This document shows positions 32,549-40,865 of a stretch of DNA of 64,000 nt, one piece after another (position 1 is the stretch's first letter; each line of letters starts with the position of its first letter). The translations under genes and the position numbers were made by a program. The notes beneath the pieces are model-generated. The model worked only from the letters and a program-made list of their open reading frames with translations. It did no database searches and was not told the DNA's origin. Source of the stretch: Sphingomonas yantingensis. Its GTDB lineage: Bacteria > Pseudomonadota > Alphaproteobacteria > Sphingomonadales > Sphingomonadaceae. The stretch is taken from assembly GCF_014199325.1 (NCBI RefSeq), contig NZ_JACIJJ010000004.1:1-64000 (forward strand). Direction: 5' to 3'.

Positions 32549-32566
32549 ATTGCTCGCCTGCGCAAT
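32549..32566 (-). promoter_or_regulatory. Possible Lrp/AsnC autoregulatory site
   Basis: An inverted repeat ATTGC-N8-GCAAT sits in the 176-base gap between the Lrp-type gene and the divergent kinase-like gene, about 58 bases upstream of the regulator's ATG. Lrp/AsnC proteins often bind AT-rich dyads near their own promoter. The evidence is weak. Nothing else notable is in the gap. Confidence 0.3.
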
Positions 32567-32667
32567 TGTCCCACAATGCGACGTGCCGTTTTAGGTGGTT
32601 CCTGTGGCGAGTCCGCCGCGTTAAGAAATGATCGACGGCGCCCCCGGCCGTTCAGGAAACGATCCCG

Positions 32668-34455
32668 TTGCGCTTCGACGATACCCTCGACACCGTGCTC
32701 GCTGCCGACCTGTCGACGCCGCTGGGGCGCCAGTCGGTTTATCGGCAGCTCGTCGACCTGATCGGGCGCCGCCGCGTCGCCCCCGAAGCGCGCGCGATCG
32801 AGACGCTGGAGGCGATCGCGCCCGCGGTGGCGCTCTCGCACCGCACCGCCGCGGCGCGCGGTCTTGCCTTTGCGCAGCCGCCCTTCGCGCTCGTCCGTCT
32901 GTTCGCGCGCGACACGCTGGCGGTCGCGGCGCCGGTCCTGCGCACCGCGACGCTCGACCCCGCCGAGTGGCGTGCGCTGCTGGGCGAACTTGCGCCGCCC
33001 GCGCGCGCGGTGCTGCGCCATCGCCGCGATCTTGGCAGCGAAGTCGAACGCGCGCTCGAGGCGTTCGGCGCTGTCGACTTCGTGCTGGCGGACGAGCGGG
33101 CCGATGCCAAGCCCGTGCCAGCCACGACGCCGGTCGAGCCCGAACCCGCGCCGGTCGAAACGGCCGAGCCCGTCGTCGAGCCTGAAATACCCGAGCCTGT
33201 TCCGGAACGCCGTCCCGCGCTTCCGCCGACGTTTTCGAGTTTCGGTGCGGTCGCGCTGACGCTGCCCGTCGTGGCCGAAGCGGTCCGGCGCAGCGAGGTC
33301 GAGCCGGCGCCGCCGCCCCCGCCAGAGCCGATGCCGGAAGGCCCGTTCCGCATCGCCGACGTGGTCGCCCGGATCGACGCGTTTCGCGACGCGCGCGAAA
33401 GGGCGCGCCCCGTCGCCAACGACGAGAGCCAGCCTGCGGGCGAGGCGCGGATGCGCTTCGAAACCGATGCGGAGGGGATCATCCGCTGGGCCGACGGGAT
33501 CGGCCGCGCTGCGCTGATCGGCCTGTCGCTGCGGCTGGCCGGCGGTACCGGCCTTGCCCGTGTCGACGGCGTGGCGGCGGGCGCATTCCGCCAGCGATCG
33601 CGGTTTCGCGACGCCCGGTTGCGGATCGACGGCAACGGCCCGGCGACGGGCGACTGGCTGATCTCCGCGATGCCCGCCTTCGACCCTGCCTCCGGCCGGT
33701 TCACGGGGTATCAGGGCACCGCGCGCCGCCCGCATTTCGGTGAGGTCGCGGCGCCGACCGGCGCGCCCGCACCCGCGCCCGATGCCCTGCGCCAGCTGGT
33801 TCACGAGCTGCGGACCCCGACCAACGCGATCATCGGCTTTTCGGAGATGATCTCGCTCCAGATGCTCGGCCCGGTCGCCGACCCCTATCGCGACCGCGCG
33901 CGCTCGATCCATCGCCACGCCCGCGACCTGCTCGGCGCGATCGACGACCTTGACCTCGCGGCCAAGATCGAGAGCGATGCGCTGACGCTCCGGCCGGAGG
34001 CGGTGTCGCTGCGCGCGGTGCTGGGCTCGGTCGCGCACGATCTGGCGCCGCTGGCCGAGCTTCGCGGTGCGACGATCGCGCTGCCCGAGCGCGACGGCGC
34101 GGTGGAGGGGGACCGCCACGCGATCGAGCGGCTGTTCGGCCGGCTGATCGCGACGATGCTCGCTGCCGCCATCCGCGGAGAGGTGCTGGCGATGGCCATC
34201 GAGGAAGCGGGCGACCGCCTGACGCTGTCGATCTCGCGCCCCGCCGGCCTGCCCGACCATGCGCGCGCCGGCGGCGAGGTGAGCGAGGAGGACGCGACCT
34301 TCGCCGCGCTGCCGCTCGGCACCGGCTTCGCCCTGCGGCTGGCTGAAAATCTCGCGCGCGAGCTGGGCGGCGACATCGGCTTCGGCCCTACCGCGATCGA
34401 GGTGCGGCTGCCCGCCGCGATCCGTGATACGGGACGCGCCGCAACCAATTCTTGA
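32668..34455 (+). CDS. HisKA-domain protein with degenerate ATPase domain
   Basis: 595 residues from a TTG with AGGAAA about 8 bases upstream. The N-terminal half is helical and acidic/proline-rich (EPEPAPVETAEPVVEPEIPE), with a PAS-like stretch (MRFETDAEGIIRWADGIGRA). The HisKA motif LVHELRTPTNAIIGFSEMI carries the phospho-acceptor H379. In the C-terminal domain the G2 box (LGTGFALRLAENLARELGGD) is present. The N-box asparagine is missing (ERLFGRLIATMLAAAIRGE) and no DxGxG G1 box is visible. It may be a pseudokinase or a phosphotransfer partner. Confidence 0.8.
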   Translation: MRFDDTLDTVLAADLSTPLGRQSVYRQLVDLIGRRRVAPEARAIETLEAIAPAVALSHRTAAARGLAFAQPPFALVRLFARDTLAVAAPVLRTATLDPAEWRALLGELAPPARAVLRHRRDLGSEVERALEAFGAVDFVLADERADAKPVPATTPVEPEPAPVETAEPVVEPEIPEPVPERRPALPPTFSSFGAVALTLPVVAEAVRRSEVEPAPPPPPEPMPEGPFRIADVVARIDAFRDARERARPVANDESQPAGEARMRFETDAEGIIRWADGIGRAALIGLSLRLAGGTGLARVDGVAAGAFRQRSRFRDARLRIDGNGPATGDWLISAMPAFDPASGRFTGYQGTARRPHFGEVAAPTGAPAPAPDALRQLVHELRTPTNAIIGFSEMISLQMLGPVADPYRDRARSIHRHARDLLGAIDDLDLAAKIESDALTLRPEAVSLRAVLGSVAHDLAPLAELRGATIALPERDGAVEGDRHAIERLFGRLIATMLAAAIRGEVLAMAIEEAGDRLTLSISRPAGLPDHARAGGEVSEEDATFAALPLGTGFALRLAENLARELGGDIGFGPTAIEVRLPAAIRDTGRAATNS

Positions 34456-34478
34456 TGTGGGTGCGATAGGGCGGGGCC

Positions 34479-35507
34479 ATGTCGACCGCTTCTTGGCCCG
34501 CCGCCGTCGCACCGCCGACCGGCCCCCGCTTTCGCTGGCCCGCCGGGTTCGGCACCCGCTTCGCCATCTGCATCGATACGGAGGAGGAGTTCGACTGGAA
34601 CGCCGCTTTCGACCGACAGGCGACAGCGGTGACGGCCATTCGCGCCCTGCCGGCGATGCACCGCCGCTTCGCCGATCGCGGCGTGCCGCTCACCTACTTG
34701 ACCGACTATCCCGTCGCCTCGACGCCGGAGGCCGCGGACACGATCGCACGGCTGCTTGAGGATGGGGTGAGCGCGGTCGGCGCGCACCTCCACCCCTGGG
34801 TCACGCCCCCACATGAGGAGGTCGTCAGCCGCCCGCACAGCTTTGCCGGCAATCTGTCGCCCGCGCTGGAGGGGGCCAAGCTCGACGCGCTGGGCGCGGC
34901 GATCGAGGCGGGGTTCGGGCGTCTCCCGCGGATGTTCCGCGCCGGGCGCTACGGCATGGGCCCGTCCACGCTGGGGCTGCTCGCCGAGCGGGGCTATGTG
35001 ATCGACAGCTCGATGCGATCGGGCTTCTGCTACACGGGCGAGGGCGGGCCCGATTTCCGGCACGTCGGCAATCACGCCTTTCGCGCCGGACCCGGCGGGG
35101 CGCTGCTCGAACTGCCGCTGACGACGGTCTGGCTGGGCGCGATGCGGGCGGGGGGCGCCGCGCTCTACGACCTGTTCGATCGCCTGCCGCGGGGGCGCGG
35201 CGTCGCCTCGCGGCTGGGCCTACTCGACCGGATCGCGCTGACGCCCGAGGAGATGCCGCTGGCCGAGGCGCTGCGCGCGATCGACCGCGCGGTCGCAGAC
35301 GGGGTCGAGCTTCTCAATTTCTCCTTCCATTCGCCGACGATCGTCCCGGGGATGACGCCGTACGTCCGCAATGCCGAAGATCTTGCCCGCTTTTACGCAT
35401 GGTGGGACGCGGTGCTCGATCGCCTCGACCATCACGGCGTCCGCCCGGCGAGCGAGGCCGATCTCGTAGCCGCCGCCACGACGGCCCCGCTTGCCGTCGC
35501 CGCGTAA
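34479..35507 (+). CDS. Polysaccharide-deacetylase-like (WalW-type) protein
   Basis: 342 residues. The N-terminal FAICIDTEEEFDWNAAFDRQ and HLHPWVTPPHEE (putative metal-binding Asp and His residues) fit a NodB-like barrel, as do FRAGRYGMGPSTLGLLAERG and LLNFSFHSPTIVPG. This type is found in cell-surface polysaccharide loci, but no such locus is here. There is no signal peptide. It follows the kinase-like gene by 23 bases and may be co-transcribed with it. Confidence 0.78.
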   Translation: MSTASWPAAVAPPTGPRFRWPAGFGTRFAICIDTEEEFDWNAAFDRQATAVTAIRALPAMHRRFADRGVPLTYLTDYPVASTPEAADTIARLLEDGVSAVGAHLHPWVTPPHEEVVSRPHSFAGNLSPALEGAKLDALGAAIEAGFGRLPRMFRAGRYGMGPSTLGLLAERGYVIDSSMRSGFCYTGEGGPDFRHVGNHAFRAGPGGALLELPLTTVWLGAMRAGGAALYDLFDRLPRGRGVASRLGLLDRIALTPEEMPLAEALRAIDRAVADGVELLNFSFHSPTIVPGMTPYVRNAEDLARFYAWWDAVLDRLDHHGVRPASEADLVAAATTAPLAVAA

Positions 35508-35531
35508 GGTCGGCTAGGCGAGAGGCGCTGG

Positions 35532-35607
35532 GGGCCTGTAGCTCAATGGTTAGAGCTGGCCGCTCATAACGGCTAGGTTGCGGGTTCGAGTCCTGCCGGG
35601 CCCACCA
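35532..35607 (+). tRNA. tRNA with CAT anticodon (elongator Met or Ile2)
   Basis: A complete cloverleaf: acceptor GGGCCTG pairing with CGGGCCC, D-arm GCTC/GAGC, anticodon loop CTCATAA, T-arm GCGGG/CCTGC and encoded CCA. The anticodon is CAT. The anticodon stem lacks the three G-C pairs of an initiator and the first base pair is normal, so it is not tRNA-fMet. The sequence alone does not separate elongator Met from the lysidine-modified Ile2 species. Confidence 0.93.
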
Positions 35608-35749
35608 GCGTTTCGTTCGGCCAGCCCGGCGGTTGGCTTGGCCCTATCAGGAGGATCGCTGACCGTGGCGACCGCGAACGACGTCGCGCGATTGTCTCGA
35701 TGCGGCTGGTCGGCGCTCTCCGCTCGCCGGCCGGGCACGGTATAGCATC

Positions 35750-37075
35750 ATGCGGGGACCGACCCTTCGCCAGGCGCGGGTCGCGCTGAAGCGGCATGGG
35801 CCGACCGCGCCGATCTGGCGGCGCCGGACCGCGATCCTCGGCGGCGCGGTGCTCATCGGGCTCGTCGCTCTCGCTTTCGCTTCCGCCGCCGATCACGCGG
35901 GCGAAGCGTTCGCCGCACTAGCCGCGCGGTGGTGGTGGGCGCCGCTGATCGTGACGCCCGCCGGCTTTGCTGCGATCGCCTGGCTGACCGCGCGCATCGC
36001 GCCAGCGGCACGCGGATCGGGCATCCCCCAGGTGATGGCCGCAACGCACGATCCGGATCGTGCGATGACCGGCCTCGTTTCGCTCCGGACGGTCTCGGTC
36101 AAGCTCGTACTGACGATCGGCACGCTGCTCGTCGGTGCCTCGACCGGGCGGGAAGGGCCGACGGTCCAGGTCGCCGCGTCGATCATGGGCTATGCCCACC
36201 GCCTGCTCGCGGTGCCGCTGCGCGCCTCGGTCTTCATCGCCGGCGGCGCAGCGGGGGTGGCGGGCGCGTTCAACACCCCGCTGGCGGGCGTCGCCTTCGC
36301 GATCGAGGAACTCGCCGCCGCCTATGAGCAGCGGATGACGCTGCTCGTCATGACCGCGGTGCTGATCGCCGGGATGGTCAGTCTCGGCCTATCGGGCGAT
36401 TACGTTTATTTCGGCGTGATGCGACAGACGCTGAGCGTGCGCGAGACGCTGCTGGCGGCCCCCGTCGCGGGGATTGCGGGCGGGCTGGCCGGCGCGCTGT
36501 TCTCGCGCCTCGTCATCGGCGAGGGGCGCGTGCGCTGGGCACCGCTGGCGGCCATCAAGCGACAGCCTGCGGTCTTTGCCGGGATCCTCGGGCTGTTCGT
36601 CGCGGCGATCGGCGTCGCGACCGGCCTCACATGGGGCACGGGCTATGGCGCCGCGCGCGGCATCATCACCGGGGCGGAGGTGCCGGTCTGGTTCGGCGCG
36701 GCGAAGTTCGCGAGCACGCTGGCGACCGCGGTCTCGGGCATGCCCGGCGGCATCTTCGCGCCATCGCTGTCGGTGGGTGCCGGCCTCGGCGCGATGCTGC
36801 GCGAGCTGTTTCCCGCCTATCCGCCCGGCGCCGTCGTGCTGCTGGGCATGGTCGCCTATTTCACCGGCGTCGTGCGCGCGCCGCTGACCGCGGTCATCAT
36901 CATCGCCGAGACGACCGCGAGCCGCGGCCTGATGATGCCGCTCCTCGCCTCCGCCCTGATCGCCGACGGCGTCGCGCAGGTCGCATGCAAGGAACGCCTC
37001 TACCACGCGCTGGCAAAGGGCTTCCTCTCGCCGCCTGGCGAGGTGGGCGATGATTCGCGTCGTGACGGGCACTGA
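35750..37075 (+). CDS. ClC-family chloride channel/transporter
   Basis: 441 residues with 10-12 membrane helices. Selectivity-filter motifs: GSGIPQV at 89-95, GREGPTVQ at 133-140 with the gating Glu, and MPGGIFAPSLSVGAGLGAML near residue 325. There are no C-terminal CBS domains. In bacteria these are usually Cl-/H+ antiporters used in acid tolerance, but some subgroups export fluoride or act as channels. The motif set fits the ordinary ClC group. It stands alone after a tRNA gene. Confidence 0.92.
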   Translation: MRGPTLRQARVALKRHGPTAPIWRRRTAILGGAVLIGLVALAFASAADHAGEAFAALAARWWWAPLIVTPAGFAAIAWLTARIAPAARGSGIPQVMAATHDPDRAMTGLVSLRTVSVKLVLTIGTLLVGASTGREGPTVQVAASIMGYAHRLLAVPLRASVFIAGGAAGVAGAFNTPLAGVAFAIEELAAAYEQRMTLLVMTAVLIAGMVSLGLSGDYVYFGVMRQTLSVRETLLAAPVAGIAGGLAGALFSRLVIGEGRVRWAPLAAIKRQPAVFAGILGLFVAAIGVATGLTWGTGYGAARGIITGAEVPVWFGAAKFASTLATAVSGMPGGIFAPSLSVGAGLGAMLRELFPAYPPGAVVLLGMVAYFTGVVRAPLTAVIIIAETTASRGLMMPLLASALIADGVAQVACKERLYHALAKGFLSPPGEVGDDSRRDGH

Positions 37076-37093
37076 AGGGCAAGCGGCGGCTGA

Positions 37094-37125
37094 TCGATCG
37101 GCGGTATGTTCCAACCGCCGATCGA
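37094..37125. terminator. Hairpin between the convergent ClC and GST genes
   Basis: A perfect 12-base-pair stem (arms 37094-37105 and 37114-37125, core CGATCGGCGGT) with an 8-base loop lies between the two convergent stop codons. There is no T-tract on either side, so it may stop transcription weakly or protect mRNA 3' ends from both directions. Confidence 0.5.
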
Positions 37126-37173
37126 AGGCGGATCCAGGCCAGCGCCGTCCCGTAACTTTAGGCCGACCTCGTC

Positions 37174-37743
37174 CTACTTCCCGTTGCCCATCCGTTCGGC
37201 GCACCGCGCCACCCAGTCGGGGATTGCCGGATCGGCGGGCATCATGTCGGCGAACCAGAAGAACGGCGAACTGCACAGCATGTCGGCAGCGGAGAAACGC
37301 TCGCCGAGCAGCCACGGCCCCTTGCGGAGCGGCTCGGCCAGTCGCTCGATCATCGTGTCGAAATCGCGCAGGCCCGCGGTGATCGCGGGATGGCCGACGT
37401 TCGCCCATTTCAGGATCAGCAGCGGTTCGATGACGCCCTGATAGTAGAATAGCCACGACAGATAGGCGCCGCGCCCCGCCTCGCCGGGCAGCGGCCCGAG
37501 CCCGGCATCGGGATAGGCGTCGGTCAGGTAGAGCATGATCGCCCCGCGCTCGCGCACCGAATCGTCGCCATCAATCAGATAGGGCACCTTGCCCTCCGGG
37601 TGCGGATTGGCGGGATCGCGGCCGCCCGATCCGTCCTGTCGCGCGATGGTCACCTCCCGCATGTCGATATCGGCGCCGAGCATCCGCACGAGCGCGACGA
37701 CCGTGTCGGACCGCGAATTGGGCGAGTAATAGAGGGTGCGCAT
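37174..37743 (-). CDS. Glutathione S-transferase family protein
   Basis: 189 residues. The thioredoxin-like N-terminal domain (RTLYYSPNSRSDTVVALVRM, then EGKVPYLIDGDDSVRERGAI) contains the cis-Pro VPYL and Ser/Arg glutathione contacts. The helical C-terminal domain includes WLLGERFSAADMLCSSPFFW. GSTs conjugate or reduce electrophiles with glutathione. It diverges from the YafY-type regulator across 70 bases, so that regulator probably controls it. Confidence 0.9.
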   Translation of the reverse strand: MRTLYYSPNSRSDTVVALVRMLGADIDMREVTIARQDGSGGRDPANPHPEGKVPYLIDGDDSVRERGAIMLYLTDAYPDAGLGPLPGEAGRGAYLSWLFYYQGVIEPLLILKWANVGHPAITAGLRDFDTMIERLAEPLRKGPWLLGERFSAADMLCSSPFFWFADMMPADPAIPDWVARCAERMGNGK

Positions 37744-37813
37744 CGGATTGCTCCTTGCGTTGAATGACGCCGTCACCCTACGAAGGTGCTCCTGACATTT
37801 TCGGGCAGTAGGA

Positions 37814-38536
37814 ATGGCACGATCCGATCGCCTGATGCGGTTGCTCGACGCGTTGCGACGGCTTCCAAAGCCGGTGACGGCGACGCGCCTCGCCACGGAA
37901 ACCGAAATCTCGACGCGGCAGCTCTACCGCGACATTGCCACGCTGCGTGCCGGTGGGGTACTGATCGATGGAACGGCGGGCTATGGCTACACGCTGACCG
38001 AAGACCCGGCGCTTCCGCCGCAGAGCTTCTCGCGCCTCGAGATCGAAGCGCTGATGCTCGGGGTCGCGAGCCTCGGCGATCTCGGCGACGATACGTTGAC
38101 GAGGGCGGGCCGCAATGCGCTGGCGCGGATCGTCGCGACCTTGCCCGACCGGCAAGCGCGGCAGGCAGCCCACGCCACGATGCGATCCTGGCGCCCGTCG
38201 GCGCCGCGCACCGCCGTCACCATCGACCTCGATCTGCTGCGCGAAGCCTGTTGGGACGAGTTCAGCGTCCGCATTGCCTATCGCGACGCTCAGGGGCGAC
38301 GGACTGAACGCGAGATCCTGCCGCTCGGCATGTCCTATAGCCCGACGACGCTGATGCTGGTCGCATGGTGTTTGCTCCGCGAGGCCCATCGCACGTTCGA
38401 GGTGGCGCGGATCGAAGCGCTGGAACGGGGCGGACACAGCTTTCGTCCCCGCCGCGTGCAACTGCTTCGGGAGTATGTCGTCCTGCGGACCGCGGAGTGG
38501 AAGCGAAAGGAGGAGGATACGCAGACTTCGTCGTGA
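37814..38536 (+). CDS. YafY-type HTH/WYL transcriptional regulator
   Basis: 240 residues. An HTH_11 domain at the N-terminus (RLMRLLDALRRLPKPVTATR, then LATETEISTRQLYRDIATLR) is followed by a WYL-type domain (FSVRIAYRDAQGRRTEREIL, LGMSYSPTTLMLVAWCLLRE). WYL domains sense small ligands or nucleic acid. The divergent layout with the GST gene suggests it regulates that gene and itself. The 184 bases after it hold no clear gene. Confidence 0.9.
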   Translation: MARSDRLMRLLDALRRLPKPVTATRLATETEISTRQLYRDIATLRAGGVLIDGTAGYGYTLTEDPALPPQSFSRLEIEALMLGVASLGDLGDDTLTRAGRNALARIVATLPDRQARQAAHATMRSWRPSAPRTAVTIDLDLLREACWDEFSVRIAYRDAQGRRTEREILPLGMSYSPTTLMLVAWCLLREAHRTFEVARIEALERGGHSFRPRRVQLLREYVVLRTAEWKRKEEDTQTSS

Positions 38537-38720
38537 AAGCGTCGCCCGCAAGGCCGAGGTTCGGCGAATGGCATCCGACGACGACAGCCTGCGTTCGCGC
38601 GCCGGCGAGGGGGATCAGGGCGTCGACACGACGCCGCAAATTGCTATCGAGGGTATGCGGATCGGCGGGCGCGACGATCCCGGCCGCTACCGCGCCCGAA
38701 ACTCGTCGGAGGACGCACCT

Positions 38721-39692
38721 ATGGCTTCGGCGCGCATCCTCGTACTTGGCGGCACCGGGACGATCGGTCGCGCGACGGTGCGCGAACTCGTGTCGCGCGG
38801 GCACGAGGTCGTCTGCTTCGTCAGGCAACGCGGCGGCGATAGCGACGCCGAGCAATTGTCGGGTGCGACGATCCGGGTCGGCGATGTTACCGATCCGTCG
38901 TCGCTCTCGAACGACGGGATCCGAGGTGAGCATTTCGACGCCCTGGTCTCGTGCCTCGCCTCGCGCACCGGCTCGCCGGAAGAGGCTTGGGCGATCGACT
39001 ATCGCGCGCATGTCGGCGCGTTGCAGGTCGCTCGCGCGGCCGGCGTGAGGCAGATGGTCCTGCTCTCCGCCATCTGCGTGCAAAGGCCGGTGCTGGCCTT
39101 TCAGCAGGCCAAACTGGCGTTCGAGGACATGCTGGTCGCGTCCGGCCTCGATTACACGATCGTCCGGCCCACGGCGTTCTTCAAGTCGCTCTCGGGACAG
39201 GTGGAGCGGGTCAGGCGCGGCAAGCCGTTCCTCGTTTTCGGCGACGGCACGCTGACCGCGTGCAAGCCCATCAGCGATCGCGATCTCGCAATCTATCTGG
39301 CCGACTGCCTGGAAGATGAAAGCCGGCGCAATCGCGTGCTTCCGATCGGCGGCCCGGGGGATGCGATCACGCCCCGGGACCAGGGCGAGCGTCTCTTCGC
39401 CCTGCTCGGGCGCCAGCCGCGCTTCAGGCAGGTGCCGCTATGGTTGCTGGACGCGATCATCACGGTGCTAAGCGTGTCGGGCCGTCTATTGCCGCCGCTC
39501 GCGGCAAAGGCCGAGCTTGCTCGCATCGGCCGCTATTATGCGACCGAGTCCATGCTGGTCCTAAATCCGCGAACCGGATCGTACGACACGGACGCCACCC
39601 CCGCCAGCGGGACCGAAACCCTCTTCGATTACTACGCCCAGCTCCTCAGCGGCGAGGCGACGGCCGAGCGCGGCGACCACGCCGTTTTTTGA
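38721..39692 (+). CDS. BciA-like divinyl (proto)chlorophyllide 8-vinyl reductase
   Basis: 323 residues; the ATG has GGAGGA about 8 bases upstream. The NAD(P)-binding loop ILVLGGTGTIGRATVRELVS is followed by signatures I associate with BciA/DVR: LAFQQAKLAFEDMLVASGLD, RPTAFFKSLSGQVERV, FGDGTLTACKPISDRDLAIY and LPIGGPGDAITPRDQGERLF. BciA reduces the 8-vinyl group in bacteriochlorophyll synthesis. No other photosynthesis gene is in the window, so it could be a remnant, part of a dispersed set, or an NAD(P)H-binding enzyme with another role. Confidence 0.75.
   Translation: MASARILVLGGTGTIGRATVRELVSRGHEVVCFVRQRGGDSDAEQLSGATIRVGDVTDPSSLSNDGIRGEHFDALVSCLASRTGSPEEAWAIDYRAHVGALQVARAAGVRQMVLLSAICVQRPVLAFQQAKLAFEDMLVASGLDYTIVRPTAFFKSLSGQVERVRRGKPFLVFGDGTLTACKPISDRDLAIYLADCLEDESRRNRVLPIGGPGDAITPRDQGERLFALLGRQPRFRQVPLWLLDAIITVLSVSGRLLPPLAAKAELARIGRYYATESMLVLNPRTGSYDTDATPASGTETLFDYYAQLLSGEATAERGDHAVF
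39671..39690 (+). terminator. Intrinsic terminator overlapping the BciA-like stop codon
   Basis: The stem CGGCG pairs with CGCCG around loop ACCA and is followed at once by TTTTTT (39685-39690); the TGA stop is 39690-39692. The stem is short, so strength is uncertain, but the T-tract is the cleanest on this strand of the window. Confidence 0.55.
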
Positions 39693-39925
39693 GCGGCATG
39701 TCAGCTTAAGCAAACAGCGAGAACGCGGGGCCGAAATCGTGCGGCAGGATCGGCGGGGCCACGCTGCCCATTCGCCAGCGTATCCAGACGGCGATGAGCC
39801 CTGACCCCGGGGAGCAGCGCTCAAGCGGATGACGGAGACCGTAGCCCTTCATCGCCACCAGCCCTCGCCGGAGTCGCGGCGGTGTAAACCGGGTGAAATA
39901 CGTTGTGGCTAGGTGCTTGATCTAT

Positions 39926-40002
<77 letters not shown>

Positions 40003-40164
40003 ACCGTGGGGCGGGCCTTAGACCAAAAGTGGCGCGCGTCAAACCGGCGGTGGGCGTCGTGCGTATCCGGCAGCGACCCATCCAGGCTGGACAGCGGCGG
40101 TCGTTCGGGCGAAGGCGTTGGCGATCCGATCGATGGGCCGCCGGACGGGCGTTCGCGCTCGCGG

Positions 40165-40190
40165 TCTTTCTTTCTTTCTTTCTTTCTTTT
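40165..40190 (+). repeat. Tetranucleotide microsatellite (TCTT)6 upstream of a DsbA-like gene
   Basis: Six uninterrupted TCTT units plus TT lie 22 bases before the TTG start of the DsbA-like gene. Such a tract is out of character for this GC-rich region. Tetranucleotide tracts can change copy number by slippage and alter promoter spacing or reading frame. Confidence 0.9.
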
Positions 40191-40211
40191 CACGACAATG
40201 GTGGCCCAGCC

Positions 40212-40865
40212 TTGAAATCCGCCCTTCTCGCCGTCGCTCTGTTCGGTGCAGCGGCGCTGCCGCTCGCGGCGCAGTCGCTGGAGGAGGCGGGGGACACGCG
40301 CCGCGCCGGCGAGGCGGCGGCGGTCCGGCGCGAGATCGCGGGCGATCCGGTCGCCCCCGCCGTGGCACCGAAGGGGGCCGACGTCACGCTGGTCGTCTTC
40401 TCAGACTATCAATGCCCCTATTGCCGCCGCATCCATCCCGCGATCGAGCAACTGAAGCGCGAGGACCGGCGCCTGCGCATCGTCTATCGCGATTGGCCGA
40501 TCTTCGGCGCGCCATCGGTCGAGGCGGCGCGCACGGCGATCGCAGCGAACTATCAGGGCCGGCACGCGGCGTTCAACGACGCGCTGATGGCGACGCAGGG
40601 GCGGATCGACGGGGCGGCGATCCGGGCGGCGGCGGCGCGCGCGGGCGTCGACTGGAAGCGGCTGAAGGCCGACGAGAATCGCCATGCGGGCGAGATCGAG
40701 GGCGTCATCGCGCGCACTCGCGGCTATGCGCGGGCGATGGACCTGACCGGGACGCCGGCGATGCTGGTCGGGCGATATCTGATCCCCGGCGCGGTCGACC
40801 TGCCGACGCTGCGCAAGGCGATCGCGGCGGCGCGCGCCGACAACCCTAGCCGCGCAGGTCCTTGA
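40212..40865 (+). CDS. DsbA-family periplasmic thiol-disulfide protein
   Basis: 217 residues from a TTG, the only start that gives a signal peptide at the N-terminus (KSALLAVALFGAAALPLAAQ). The thioredoxin fold has the CPYC active site at C68/C71 (VVFSDYQCPYCRRIHPAIEQ) and a cis-Pro in DLTGTPAMLVGRYLIPGAV. It resembles the BdbD/ScsC-like group. It probably makes or isomerises disulfides in the periplasm. The 3' end overlaps the convergent dctD by 20 bases. The TCTT tract lies directly upstream. Confidence 0.85.
   Translation: MKSALLAVALFGAAALPLAAQSLEEAGDTRRAGEAAAVRREIAGDPVAPAVAPKGADVTLVVFSDYQCPYCRRIHPAIEQLKREDRRLRIVYRDWPIFGAPSVEAARTAIAANYQGRHAAFNDALMATQGRIDGAAIRAAAARAGVDWKRLKADENRHAGEIEGVIARTRGYARAMDLTGTPAMLVGRYLIPGAVDLPTLRKAIAAARADNPSRAGP

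Noticed and set aside
32539..34512. 657-codon minus-strand frame opposite the HisKA protein
   Set aside because: Shadow frame; the + strand carries the HisKA motif and G2 box.
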